From NCBI GenBank assembly GCA_029565065.1, contig JAKQOW010000092.1:62001-126000 (forward strand): 64,000 bases of DNA. The letters run 5' to 3'. Shown here in pieces: positions 53,203 through 62,015 of this stretch. Source of the stretch: Acidobacteriota bacterium (GTDB taxonomy: Bacteria; Acidobacteriota; JAAYUB01). Position numbers and translations under genes: made by a program. Under the pieces are notes generated by a model. It saw only the letters and a program-made list of their open reading frames with translations. It ran no database searches and was not told the DNA's origin. Positions within the stretch are counted from its first letter, which is position 1. Each line of letters opens with the position of its first letter.

Positions 53203-53748
53203 TTACGAGATGCTCTGGACGGTAAACTCGTAGATGTAAATCGGGGTGGCAAAGATGTCCGGCAGGCGGTGGGTGCGGACGGGTGTCCAGCCGGGCAGGG
53301 CGAAGGTGTTGCTGATCACCCGGGCGCCCGGGCGCAGTTCGCGGCGGAGCTTGGCATCCAGTGCGCGCATGGCGCCCGGAAACAGGTAGCAGACCACCAG
53401 ATCGGCATCGGCCAGGGACACCGCCAGGAAGTCCGCTCGACGGAGCCGGAGATTGGCGCACCGGCCAAGTCGGCGGAGTCGCGAGCAGAACAACGGCACG
53501 GAAGACAACTCGTACCCGATGACGGCAGCTTCCGGAAACCGCCTGGCCATCGGGACGGCCAGCGATCCCCAGCCCGAACCCGCCTCCACGATCCTGCCGG
53601 AGAAACCGTTGGGGATCTCCGACAGCATGACCTCGCGGGCCCGACGGCTCGATGGGAGCGGCGAAATCCCGGTTTTAAGTGTGTGATAGACGACAGACAG
53701 GACGGCTCCGCCCAGCAGGACCAACAGGCACCAGGCGGCGACAGGCAT
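53203..53748 (-). CDS. Membrane-anchored class I methyltransferase-like protein
   Basis: 181 residues. One N-terminal membrane helix ('AAWCLLVLLGGAVLSVVYHT') is followed by a SAM-binding Rossmann core: 'IVEAGSGWGSLAVPMARRFP' (motif I), 'VIGYELSSVPLFCSRL' (motif II) and 'LADADLVVCYLFPGAMRALD' (motif IV region). This is a known type of small membrane-tethered class I methyltransferase; the substrate is unknown. Its 3' end is included in the neighbouring tandem duplication, where a diverged fragment survives at 51720-51780. Confidence 0.82.
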   Translation of the reverse strand: MPVAAWCLLVLLGGAVLSVVYHTLKTGISPLPSSRRAREVMLSEIPNGFSGRIVEAGSGWGSLAVPMARRFPEAAVIGYELSSVPLFCSRLRRLGRCANLRLRRADFLAVSLADADLVVCYLFPGAMRALDAKLRRELRPGARVISNTFALPGWTPVRTHRLPDIFATPIYIYEFTVQSIS

Positions 53749-53851
53749 GGCGGGCGTCTCCTGCGGCAGGGAGTTCTCATGACTATACTCCGGCGCCGGA
53801 AAAATTCCAAACCTTCCTGTCTGCGTGGCGTCCTGATGACTGTGAAAAGCG

Positions 53852-53880
53852 TTGCGGGATCAGGTCGGTCACCATATAAT
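53852..53880 (+). promoter_or_regulatory. Promoter of mscL
   Basis: TTGCGG, 17-bp spacer, perfect TATAAT; transcription would start near 53887, giving a leader of about 100 nt. Confidence 0.55.
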
Positions 53881-53988
53881 TTATCTATCAATGACTTGGC
53901 GTTCGGGCAGCCCATGTCGGAACCCGCATTCAATTAGGATGAAAGTTTCGGACGGAGGCTCCGTCTTCAAATTCATCAGGAGGCAGTG

Positions 53989-54444
53989 ATGTTCAAAGAG
54001 TTCAAGGAATTTGCCGTCAAGGGAAACGTGGTGGACATGGCGGTGGGCATTATCATGGGCGCGGCCTTCGGCACCATCGTCAGCTCGCTGGTAGCGGACG
54101 TGGTGATGCCGCCCATCGGCATGTTGATGGGCAATGTGGATTTCGGCAACCTGTTCGTGGTTCTGAAGGAGTCGGCCACTACCGTCGGTCCGTACGCGTC
54201 CTTGGCCGACGCGCAGAAGGCGGGCGCCGTCACGCTCAACTACGGCAAGTTCATCAACACGATCATCAGTTTCCTCATTGTCGCCATCGCGATGTTCCTG
54301 CTGATCCGCGTCATCAACAAGCTGAAGCGGGAAGCGCCGCCCGCTCCGCCGGACACCCGCGAGTGTCCCCACTGTTGCTCCACCATCTCCATTAAGGCCA
54401 CCCGGTGCGCCCACTGCACGTCCGAAGTGCCGGCGGCCTCCTGA
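53989..54444 (+). CDS. mscL: Large-conductance mechanosensitive channel with C-terminal zinc ribbon
   Basis: 151 residues. '[20 protein letters not shown]' is the MscL N-terminal amphipathic helix and TM1, and '[20 protein letters not shown]' is TM2. MscL opens on membrane stretch to release solutes at hypo-osmotic shock. The C-terminus replaces the usual coiled bundle tail with '[20 protein letters not shown]', two CX2C knuckles of a zinc-ribbon type, an extension seen in a subset of MscL proteins. ATG 53989 is 5 nt after AGGAGG; the GTG one codon upstream is too close. Confidence 0.96.
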   Translation: MFKEFKEFAVKGNVVDMAVGIIMGAAFGTIVSSLVADVVMPPIGMLMGNVDFGNLFVVLKESATTVGPYASLADAQKAGAVTLNYGKFINTIISFLIVAIAMFLLIRVINKLKREAPPAPPDTRECPHCCSTISIKATRCAHCTSEVPAAS

Positions 54445-54521
54445 TCGCACAGCCGGCCGCCGGATCATCCGGCCCGATCGGGTGAACAGGCAGACCGAAG
54501 CGCTCCTGGGCGGATGTTGGA

Positions 54522-55496
54522 TTATCCGAACGGATGACGCGCCGGCCTCAGCCGGTCCAACAGGCCTCTGACGTAACCAGTGGCATGGCTGGCATGGTGG
54601 GCCGCGATGAACAGGGGAACGACGGCGGCCAGGGGCGGATCCCGTCGGGAGACGGCGGCATGGACGCCGGCGGCGGCCAACAGGAGACCGTAGCCGGCCG
54701 CTTCCGCCAACGGAATCCGGAATAACATGGGGTCAATCACTCCGGCGAGGACGGACAAGCCCAGCGCGACAAGGGCGACCGCCGGCAGCGCATAAAAGAA
54801 ATGGGTGCCTGGACGACGGGCGCGCTCCCGGGCGAGGGCGATGTTGCGATGCACGAAAGCGACAGGCGTGGTCTCCCGCTCGTGACTGACTACGGCGGAT
54901 GGTGCAAATCCCACCGCCAACCCCCGCCGGAGCAGCCGTTGTGCCAATTCCTGTTCCCATGACTCCGCCACCGTGTGATCGAAGCCGCCGACCTCGAGAA
55001 GCGCCTGGCGGTCCACGGCCATGTTCCAATGACGCGGATAGTAGGCCCGGCCGCCGGCGCCGCCGGCGCGCACGCCGCCGGATCCCAGGGGTGAGGTGAG
55101 CACATAGTCCAGGCTCCGCAGGAAGAGCGGGGCCCCTGCCGGTACCCGGTCCGGTCCTCCGGCAAATACCAACCCTTTGTCCAGTGCGGCGGAGAATGCC
55201 GCCAGCCATCCGGTCTGGGGGACGGCGTCATCATCGGTGAAGGCGAGCCGTCCGGCGACGGCTCGGGCCACACCCTGGTTCCAGGCGGCCGGACGGTGCG
55301 GCGGGTCCGGCACGAGATAGTCCGCGCCGTGGGCCGCGGCGGCGGCGCGGCGGTCCGGTCGGCCATCGGGATCCAGCACGATCACCTGCGCACGCGACTC
55401 GATCTCCCCACGGGACAGGGCGGCGAGCAGCTGTTCCAGCCCGGCCGGGCGGTGCTCGGTGAAGACGATGACGGTGAACGGCGGCAAGTTGTCCAT
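54522..55496 (-). CDS. Family 2 glycosyltransferase with C-terminal membrane segments
   Basis: 324 residues. GT-A fold: 'FTVIVFTEHRPAGLEQLLAA' at the start, 'RLAFTDDDAVPQTGWLAAF' with the D-D-D metal motif, and 'FDHTVAESWEQELAQRLLRR' (ED/QxxRW-like region). Two or three hydrophobic helices at about 240-300 anchor it in the membrane. It probably adds a sugar to a lipid or polysaccharide; donor and acceptor are not evident. It is a lone gene between mscL and rmuC. Confidence 0.88.
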   Translation of the reverse strand: MDNLPPFTVIVFTEHRPAGLEQLLAALSRGEIESRAQVIVLDPDGRPDRRAAAAAHGADYLVPDPPHRPAAWNQGVARAVAGRLAFTDDDAVPQTGWLAAFSAALDKGLVFAGGPDRVPAGAPLFLRSLDYVLTSPLGSGGVRAGGAGGRAYYPRHWNMAVDRQALLEVGGFDHTVAESWEQELAQRLLRRGLAVGFAPSAVVSHERETTPVAFVHRNIALARERARRPGTHFFYALPAVALVALGLSVLAGVIDPMLFRIPLAEAAGYGLLLAAAGVHAAVSRRDPPLAAVVPLFIAAHHASHATGYVRGLLDRLRPARHPFG

Positions 55497-55616
55497 GGGC
55501 TGGCGCGACCATTGTACCCAGTACCATCAGAACGCTCAACGACTTTCAGGTTGCGCCCGTGGCGGATATCCCGCTATGATGGCGTCGATCGCACAACCCT
55601 GAATCGAGGTGATCGC

Positions 55617-56969
55617 ATGGGGGAGTTGGCCGGGTGGCTGACACTGGTGACGGCGCTGGGAGTCGGGGTGCTGCTGGTGGTCCTCTATCGGCGGATCGCC
55701 GCTGACCGACGGCAGACGGACGAACTGGTCCTGCGCGTCGAGGCCCTCGGCCGGGAGATCGAGCGCACGGAACGCGCGGTGCTCGAGGAGTTCGGCCGCA
55801 ACCGCGAGGAACAGGACCGGCAGGCCCGGGCGCTGCGCGAGGAGGTGGGCGACCGGCTCAACGCCACGGGCGACGGCATGTTGCGCAGCCTGGGCGAGAT
55901 CACCCAGGCCCAGCGGCAGCAGCTGGAACTCTTCTCCCATCGTCTGGAGCAGTTGATCGGCTCCATGGAGCAGAAGCACGACGGCCTGCGCGGGGCGGTG
56001 GAACAGAAGCTCTCGCAGATCCAGAGCGACAACGCCACGCGGCTGGAGGAGATGCGCCGCACGGTGGACGAAAAACTGCAGGGAACCCTGGAAAAGCGTC
56101 TCGGCGAATCGTTCCGGCAGGTCTCGGAACGGCTGGAGCAGGTCTACCGCGGCCTGGGCGAGATGCAGGCACTGGCCAGCGGGGTGGGCGACCTGAAGCG
56201 GGTGCTGACCAACGTCAAGACCCGCGGCATCTGGGGCGAGATCGCCCTGGGCAACCTGCTGGAACAGATTCTGAACCCCGACCAGTTCGGCGTCAACGTC
56301 GCCACGCGGCCGGGGAGCAACGAGCGGGTGGAGTACGCGGTGAAGCTGCCCGGGCGGGGCGATGACGAGAGTCCGGTCTGGCTCCCCATCGACGCCAAGT
56401 TTCCCAAGGAGGACTACGAGCGGTTACTGGAGGCCGCCGACGCCGGCGACGCCGACGGTGTCGCCCGGGCGTCCCAGCAGCTCGAGACCCGCATCAAGGC
56501 GGCGGCGCGCGAAATCCACGACAAGTACGTCAGTCCGCCGGCGACGACGGATTTCGCCCTGATGTTTCTGCCCACCGAGGGGCTGTACGCCGAGGTGCTG
56601 CGCCGGCCCGGGCTGCTGGAAGCGCTTCAGCGGGACCTCCGCGTGGTGGTGGCCGGCCCCACCACCATCGCCGCCATCCTGAACTCACTCCAGATGGGGT
56701 TCCGCACATTGGCCATCGAGCAGCGCTCCAGCGAGGTGTGGAAGCTGCTCGGGGCCGTCCGGACCGAATTCGGGAAATTCGGCGACACGCTGGACAAGGT
56801 CAAGAAGAAGCTGGATGCGGCGTCCACCGAGATCGACACCGCCGCCCGCAAGACGCGCACCATCACCCGGCGGTTGCGCGCGGTCGAGGAGCTGCCTCCC
56901 GGCGACGCCCAGGCCGTGTTGGAGTTACCGGACGCGGCCGCTGAAGACACGGATGACCCGGAGGATTGA
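55617..56969 (+). CDS. rmuC: DNA recombination protein RmuC homologue
   Basis: 450 residues. N-terminal membrane helix ('LTLVTALGVGVLLVVLY'), a long coiled coil (about 30-185), then the RmuC nuclease-like domain with 'NVKTRGIWGEIALGNLLEQI', 'LPIDAKFPKEDYERLLEA' and 'ALMFLPTEGLYAEVLRRPGL'. RmuC proteins limit recombination of inverted repeats and belong to a PD-(D/E)XK-related fold. GAGG lies 7 nt before ATG 55617. It is divergent from the glycosyltransferase gene. Confidence 0.95.
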   Translation: MGELAGWLTLVTALGVGVLLVVLYRRIAADRRQTDELVLRVEALGREIERTERAVLEEFGRNREEQDRQARALREEVGDRLNATGDGMLRSLGEITQAQRQQLELFSHRLEQLIGSMEQKHDGLRGAVEQKLSQIQSDNATRLEEMRRTVDEKLQGTLEKRLGESFRQVSERLEQVYRGLGEMQALASGVGDLKRVLTNVKTRGIWGEIALGNLLEQILNPDQFGVNVATRPGSNERVEYAVKLPGRGDDESPVWLPIDAKFPKEDYERLLEAADAGDADGVARASQQLETRIKAAAREIHDKYVSPPATTDFALMFLPTEGLYAEVLRRPGLLEALQRDLRVVVAGPTTIAAILNSLQMGFRTLAIEQRSSEVWKLLGAVRTEFGKFGDTLDKVKKKLDAASTEIDTAARKTRTITRRLRAVEELPPGDAQAVLELPDAAAEDTDDPED

Positions 56970-57061
56970 TCCGTCGGCGCAACGCCTCGGCCAGGTCCGG
57001 TTTCGGATCACCCAACAACCTGTGATCGGTAACCGTCCGGGCCGCATTTTGAACCGGCCGT

Positions 57062-57490
57062 TCACCAGTCCGGCAGCGCGCGCTTGACCCAGGTGTGCAC
57101 CACGCGGTCTCGAGCCTCCTGCAGCTGCGGATCGCTCACCGGCAGGTGCTTGGCTCGTTCCTCCACCCGTTTCATCAGCAGTCCGCCGATCCCCACCGCG
57201 ATGTACGGCAGGGTGAGGTAGAGCGCATCGCCGATCGCCAGCCTGCCCGTGAAAAATCCGTAGCCGAACACCGCCCAGGGCGCGAGCAGGATCACGATCT
57301 GGGCCAGCGCCGCGTACATCTGGCCGGCCACCACGCGCTTGAACGCCTCGAGATCGGCGCCGGTGCGGATTTCCGGTGTCCGGTCGCAGAACCGCTTCAA
57401 CTGCCAGCCGAACACAACGGACAGCAGCAGCCCCAACCCGATGAGCGCCATCATGACCAGCACCAGCTCATTTTGTAGGATATCGGCCAT
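57062..57490 (-). CDS. Four-helix membrane protein of unknown function
   Basis: 142 residues with three to four hydrophobic segments ('LVLVMMALIGLGLLLSVVFG', 'YAALAQIVILLAPWAVFGYG', 'ALYLTLPYIAVGIGGLLM') separated by short loops. GGAGGAA precedes ATG 57490. It follows the flavoprotein gene by 26 bp, so the two are probably cotranscribed. No family recognised. Confidence 0.78.
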   Translation of the reverse strand: MADILQNELVLVMMALIGLGLLLSVVFGWQLKRFCDRTPEIRTGADLEAFKRVVAGQMYAALAQIVILLAPWAVFGYGFFTGRLAIGDALYLTLPYIAVGIGGLLMKRVEERAKHLPVSDPQLQEARDRVVHTWVKRALPDW

Positions 57491-57516
57491 TGTCTTTCCT
57501 CCAGATTCACACCCGG

Positions 57517-58092
57517 TCAGGTGCGGAGCCGTTGCATCAGCCAGGCCATGTTCTCGCCGAGGGCGCGCATGGTGAGGATGCCTTCCTCGTCGTCTTCCAC
57601 CTCGCCGATGTTGCGGCCGATGCCCATGTTCCAGTAGATGGACCCGGGGATGATCATCTCGCTGATGAGAAAGAAATGGTTCATGGTGTCGAAGGCATGG
57701 ATGGCGCCGCCCCGGCGCACCGCCACCACCGCGGCGCCCACCTTCCGGCGCAGCAGGCTGTCGTTGGCGGCGGCAACCATACCGGAACGGTCCATCAGCG
57801 CCTTGATCTCGGGCGTGACGTCGGCGTAGTAGGTGGGGGAGGCGAGCAAGATGCCGTCCGCGGTGGTCATCTTGGCGATGCAGTCGTTGGCGATGTCGTC
57901 CGTGACGGCGCACCGGCCGTCCTTGGCCTTGAAACACCGGTAACAGGCGACGCAGCCGTGGATGAACCGGCCACCCAGCTGGACCTCCTCGGTCTCGAGG
58001 CCGGCCTTGTCCAGCTCCGCCAGGACGATCCCGATGAGCCGGTGGGTGTTCCCCTTGGGGCGAGGACTGCCGTTGAACGCCACGACCTTCAT
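57517..58092 (-). CDS. Flavodoxin-like iron-sulfur flavoprotein / NAD(P)H-dependent FMN reductase
   Basis: 191 residues. 'VVAFNGSPRPKGNTHRLI' is the FMN phosphate-binding loop of the family. 'CVACYRCFKAKDGRC' is a compact Cys motif (CX2CX2CX7C pattern) typical of iron-sulfur flavoproteins of the multimeric type. 'ILLASPTYYADVTPEIKALM' follows. It probably transfers electrons in redox stress or reductive reactions. AAGGAGG is upstream of the ATG. First gene of a two-gene unit with the membrane protein. Confidence 0.92.
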   Translation of the reverse strand: MKVVAFNGSPRPKGNTHRLIGIVLAELDKAGLETEEVQLGGRFIHGCVACYRCFKAKDGRCAVTDDIANDCIAKMTTADGILLASPTYYADVTPEIKALMDRSGMVAAANDSLLRRKVGAAVVAVRRGGAIHAFDTMNHFFLISEMIIPGSIYWNMGIGRNIGEVEDDEEGILTMRALGENMAWLMQRLRT

Positions 58093-58124
58093 GAGCCCTC
58101 CTTCTTGGTGACTATTTGACGGAA

Positions 58125-58130
58125 ATTATA
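58125..58130 (-). promoter_or_regulatory. -10 element of the flavoprotein gene
   Basis: Perfect TATAAT on the minus strand about 30 nt before the ATG; the -35 region (CTGGAC at 18 bp) is weaker. It is divergent from the TonB receptor promoter 40 bp away. Confidence 0.45.
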
Positions 58131-58170
58131 CCGCGGACCGAACGCCGGTCCAGCGAAAGATACGAAGGGG

Positions 58171-58198
58171 TTGACTTGTCGATTACTCTAGTTATAAT
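58171..58198 (+). promoter_or_regulatory. Promoter of the TonB-dependent receptor gene
   Basis: TTGACT, 16-bp spacer, TATAAT. Transcription near 58205 gives a leader of about 155 nt with several GC hairpins (GGCGC/GCGCC at 58234-58252; 8-bp stem 58312-58335). Confidence 0.75.
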
Positions 58199-58360
58199 TC
58201 ATTTTTCTTGTTTCTTTGCATTTGATCGAATTTGGCGCAATCCAAAGCGCCGCCAACGGCCACTCCGAGTCGAACCGGCTACCGCGCAACGCCATGCCGG
58301 CCGACCGATAGGGTCAGGCGGGAAACGGCCTGGCCTCCCGTATTTGGAAAGGAGGACAAC

Positions 58361-60364
58361 ATGAAACCATACCTGTATCTTCGTTTGCCAACCATCTGTT
58401 TAGCCCTGGCGCTCGTCGTCTGGGCCTGCGCCGGTTTGATGTTGGCGGCGCCGTCCGGCGCGGATGAGCCGGCGGCCCCAGCGGCCCAGAAACAGGCCAA
58501 AACACCGGAGAGCGGCAGCGGGGATCCGGTGCCGGCGTCGCCCGCCGATGAAAAGACCGTCGTCCCCCAGATCACCGAGGAGATCACCGTCACCGCCACG
58601 GTGAAGCCCGAGTTGCCTGTGTCAAGCACGGCACGCATCGACCGCCGACTTATCGATACGGTGGCCCGCAAGGATATCTCCGAGGCGCTTTCCTACACCA
58701 GCGGCACGTTCGTGTCCACCGGTTCCAAGAACGAGCCCGGCATCCGCATCCGGGGTCTCGACACGTCGAAAATCTCCCTCTTCGTAGACGGCGTGCCGGT
58801 GGCTGAGCCGTATTTCAACTCGTTCAGCCTGGGTACGGTGCCCGTCCAGAGCCTGGACAGCATCCGCGTCGTCAAGGGCGCCTCATCGGTCCTGTACGGC
58901 GCCAATGCGCTGGGCGGCGTGATCGACGTGACCACCCAGCGGCCCGAGCGGACGGCGCTCCGGTTGAACGGCATCTTCGGCACCGACGGGCTGGCCACCG
59001 TGGGCGTTTCGGGCACGGCCCGCAGCGAGCAGACGGCGTTTGTCGGCTCGTTCTACTTCGACCGGTCCGACGAGTATGCCTACCTCGTGGACGGGGAGCG
59101 CACCGACCGGTTCCTCAGCGACTACGAGCGGTACGGGTTCAACGGGAAGTTCTATTACTTCCCGAGCGCCGGCAGCGAAGTTGTGGCCGAGGTGGACTGG
59201 TACGATTCAGCATACGGCGTCCCGCCGGCCACCGCCTACTCCAAGGCGCGCTACTGGCGGTTCTCCGACTGGAACCGCCTGATCACCAGCCTGGGCGGGA
59301 CGTTTGCCCTGGGCGGCCACGGCTATCTCAAGGCCAAGGGATTCTACACCCGTCACTTCAACGTGCTGGACGCGTACCGGAAGGCCGACCTGGCCGAGTT
59401 GCAGTGGGTGTCCACGTACAACAACGAGACGTACGGGGCCATCCTGTCGGGGGCGGTGGCGCCCACCGATGCGCACGACCTGCGGTTCTCGGTCAGCTAC
59501 CGGGATGACCGGGTCAAGCAGCAGGGCGACAAGGGCGATCCGTGGGAGGAGTACAACCACAAGACGTTCTCCACGGGCATCGAGGACCACTTCCAGATCG
59601 CCGAGCAGTGGACCTTGGTGGGCGGTGTGAGCGTCGATTATCTGGACAAGGATTTCGGCGACAACGACTCGGCCGTCAACCCCATCGCCGGCATCCTGTA
59701 TTCACCGGACGAGGCCTGGGACATCCACCTGACCATCGCCCAGAAGTCGCGGTTCCCGTCCATGAAAAACCTGTACAGCACCTCCGGCGGGAACCCGGAC
59801 CTGCGGGACGAGCGCGGCACCAACACCGAGCTGGGCGCCGCCTGGCGCGGGCCGGTGAACGTCAGCGGTGCAGTGTTCTTCAACCGCATCAAGGACCTGA
59901 TCGAGTCGGTGCGCCTGCCCAGCGGCTACAAGACCAACATCAACGTCGGCAACGCCCGGATCGCGGGCTTCGAGGTCTCCGCCGCCGCGCCGTGGTCCAT
60001 CTTCGATTTCAACGTGAACTACACCTTTCTGGATGGCGAGAACATGGATACCGACGCGGACCTCGACCTGACGCCGCACCACCAGCTCAATGCGGTGGTC
60101 CGGGCGATGCCCGGCGGCGGCTGGACGGTGTCGGCGTGGGGTCTGGCGGTCTCGCGAGCCACCGTCCATGTCAACGATCTCGTGGTGCCGGCCCCCGGGT
60201 ATCTGGTGCTCAACGCCGAGGTGGCCAAGCAGTTCAAGGCGTTCCAGGTGTTCGCGCGGGTGGAGAACCTGCTGGACCAGGCCTACTCCACGGAGCCGGG
60301 GTTCCCGATGCCGGCGCGGTCTTTCCAGGCCGGCCTGCGTTTCGACTACGATTTTACGCGCTGA
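58361..60364 (+). CDS. TonB-dependent outer-membrane receptor
   Basis: 667 residues. Signal peptide (about 1-35), a Pro/Ala-rich stretch, a TonB-box-like 'EEITVTATVKPE' and a plug domain ('GIRIRGLDTSKISLFVDGVP', 'VRVVKGASSVLYGANALGGV'-type region), then the barrel ending in '...GLRFDYDFTR'. The length suggests uptake of a small ligand (a siderophore, a corrinoid or a similar compound) rather than a SusC-type glycan receptor. AAGGAGG lies 5 nt before ATG 58361. No ABC importer is adjacent. The long structured leader suggests post-transcriptional control. Confidence 0.93.
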   Translation: MKPYLYLRLPTICLALALVVWACAGLMLAAPSGADEPAAPAAQKQAKTPESGSGDPVPASPADEKTVVPQITEEITVTATVKPELPVSSTARIDRRLIDTVARKDISEALSYTSGTFVSTGSKNEPGIRIRGLDTSKISLFVDGVPVAEPYFNSFSLGTVPVQSLDSIRVVKGASSVLYGANALGGVIDVTTQRPERTALRLNGIFGTDGLATVGVSGTARSEQTAFVGSFYFDRSDEYAYLVDGERTDRFLSDYERYGFNGKFYYFPSAGSEVVAEVDWYDSAYGVPPATAYSKARYWRFSDWNRLITSLGGTFALGGHGYLKAKGFYTRHFNVLDAYRKADLAELQWVSTYNNETYGAILSGAVAPTDAHDLRFSVSYRDDRVKQQGDKGDPWEEYNHKTFSTGIEDHFQIAEQWTLVGGVSVDYLDKDFGDNDSAVNPIAGILYSPDEAWDIHLTIAQKSRFPSMKNLYSTSGGNPDLRDERGTNTELGAAWRGPVNVSGAVFFNRIKDLIESVRLPSGYKTNINVGNARIAGFEVSAAAPWSIFDFNVNYTFLDGENMDTDADLDLTPHHQLNAVVRAMPGGGWTVSAWGLAVSRATVHVNDLVVPAPGYLVLNAEVAKQFKAFQVFARVENLLDQAYSTEPGFPMPARSFQAGLRFDYDFTR

Positions 60365-60546
60365 CGATTCGAGACGGACGGAGGAGGCGGCGCACGCCGG
60401 TTACACAAACGACCGGCAGGCTTTGTCCGAAGGAAATGCCCGGTCGCCCGGATTTTTCAACGCCTCCTCGTTCGGTCCGTCCCGTGTTCAGTTTTTTTTG
60501 TAGGATTGGGGAGGGTTTTTCAGATCCGATTCGGTCGGATTGCCGG

Positions 60547-61740
60547 TCACCGTGCAGTCGGGCGGGTGACGGCACCTCCGTCGAGCACTCCGTGTTTTTC
60601 GCAGATGCGACGGACCGCGTCCAGGGGCAGGGCATCCACATGATGCCCGGCCAGCCCCTCCATGGTTTGGGCCTGGAACAGGGAATTCAGAATGGCTTCC
60701 TCCGCGGCTTCCGCGGCGGCCAGGAACAGGGGCGTGAGATCATCGTTGCGGATCTCCCGGAGGGCCAGCGTCCGCGGGCCATCGGGACGCAGCCGGTTGT
60801 CCGGACACGTGGTGAACGCGATCGCATAGTCGCCGCTGCCGTTGGAACCGGCCCCGCCCGTCCGGGCCAGCCCGAAGACGGCCCGCTCGGCGAGCCGGCG
60901 CAGGTTTCGGTGCAGGAGCGGCGCGTCGGTGGCGACCACGATCATGCAGGATCCGTCGGCTCCGCCGGCAGACAGTTCGTCCTTCAAATAGTAACGGCCC
61001 AATTCCCGGCCCACCGGCGCGCCGTTAACCTGGAGAATACCGCCGAAATTGGTTTGCACCAGCACGCCCACGGTCCAACCGCCCAGACGGTCCGGCAGTT
61101 TGCGGCTGGAGGTGCCGATTCCCCCCTTGTAGCCGAAGCAGACCGTGCCGGTGCCGGCGCCCACGGCGCCTTCGGCCACCGGGCCGCCGGCGGCGTCCCG
61201 GATGGCCCGGCTCACGTGCTCCGGCCGGACCGCCAGGGCCCGGATGTCGTTGAGGAAGCCGTCGTTGGTTTCGCCCACCACGGCGTTGACCGAGCGGACG
61301 TCCGCGTTGCCCGGCAGGGCCAGCATGTGCGCCACGACCGCGGAGACCGCGGTGCCGACACTCAGCGTGTTGGTCAACACGATCGGCGTCTCGATTTCGC
61401 CCAGCTCGTTGACCTGGGTGGAGCCCGCCAACTTGCCGAAGCCGTTGGCCACATGGACGGCCGCCGGGACTTTTTCGCGGTACAGGTTGCCCCCGTGAGG
61501 CAGGACCGCGGTGACGCCGGTCCGGATGTCGCGCCCTTCGATCAGGGTGACATGTCCTAGCCGCACCCCAGCCACGTCGGTGATGGCGTTGAGCGGCCCC
61601 GGTGGCAGAATGCCGACGACCACGCCCATCGCCCGCGCCCGGCAGCGGGGAGACTCCGCGGCACGGCCGACAGCCGGCGGGAGCAGGGCAACGGAAACCA
61701 GCCATGCGGTGATGAACAATGCGACCACCGGATGTTTCAT
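60547..61740 (-). CDS. DmpA/P1-family aminopeptidase (peptidase S58), exported
   Basis: 397 residues with a signal peptide ('VALFITAWLVSVALLPPAVG'). The family pattern is present: 'GPLNAITDVAGVRLGHVTLI', 'TGVTAVLPHGGNLYREKVPA', 'GFLNDIRALAVRPEHV' and the nucleophile region 'GGADGSCMIVVATDAPL', where autocleavage exposes the catalytic Ser. Family members release N-terminal D- or L-amino acids or beta-peptides. ATG 61740 has AGGTGG 9 nt upstream. Single gene, convergent with the TonB receptor. Confidence 0.92.
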   Translation of the reverse strand: MKHPVVALFITAWLVSVALLPPAVGRAAESPRCRARAMGVVVGILPPGPLNAITDVAGVRLGHVTLIEGRDIRTGVTAVLPHGGNLYREKVPAAVHVANGFGKLAGSTQVNELGEIETPIVLTNTLSVGTAVSAVVAHMLALPGNADVRSVNAVVGETNDGFLNDIRALAVRPEHVSRAIRDAAGGPVAEGAVGAGTGTVCFGYKGGIGTSSRKLPDRLGGWTVGVLVQTNFGGILQVNGAPVGRELGRYYLKDELSAGGADGSCMIVVATDAPLLHRNLRRLAERAVFGLARTGGAGSNGSGDYAIAFTTCPDNRLRPDGPRTLALREIRNDDLTPLFLAAAEAAEEAILNSLFQAQTMEGLAGHHVDALPLDAVRRICEKHGVLDGGAVTRPTAR

Positions 61741-62015
61741 CGGATCCACCTGAGCGATTTACCGTGAGCATACCGATTCGACCGGAGGAAATCAATCGTG
61801 ACGTGGATGTCGGGGCTCCATGCAGTCTCCCGCTGCTCCACACCAGATCGGGAGCCCACTCCGTCGCATCGCCGCGGCCGGAAAGACCTTGACAGGTCAT
61901 CGCCACTTTTGCACAATCAAAATAGATAGTGAGTTCAAAGAATGCGCACCGGATCACCGCCGATGATCGGCTGCTTTCAGTTCTGCCGCCGACTACCGGC
62001 AGACGCCATGGGTTG

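Larger units (their letters stand above)
51793..53240. repeat. Tandem duplication unit, copy 2
   Basis: Terminator, A-type gene, B-type gene, promoter and, at the right end, the 3' end of an intact methyltransferase gene. It is probably the parental copy because its right border continues into a full gene. Confidence 0.8.

Noticed and set aside
58312..58339. Pseudoknot between loop GGGA and downstream TCCC in the same leader
   Set aside because: Loop lengths would be zero across an 8-bp stem, which is sterically impossible; only the hairpin is retained.
58205..58360. Cobalamin riboswitch before the TonB receptor
   Set aside because: GGCCACTCC resembles part of a B12 box, but the conserved core order around GCCACTG and the AGTCAGGA..CCTGCC element are absent.
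60462..60500. T-rich stretch after the TonB receptor as a terminator
   Set aside because: There is an eight-T run near 60491 but no adjacent stable stem; only a 4-bp CCGG/CCGG pairing is found further upstream.
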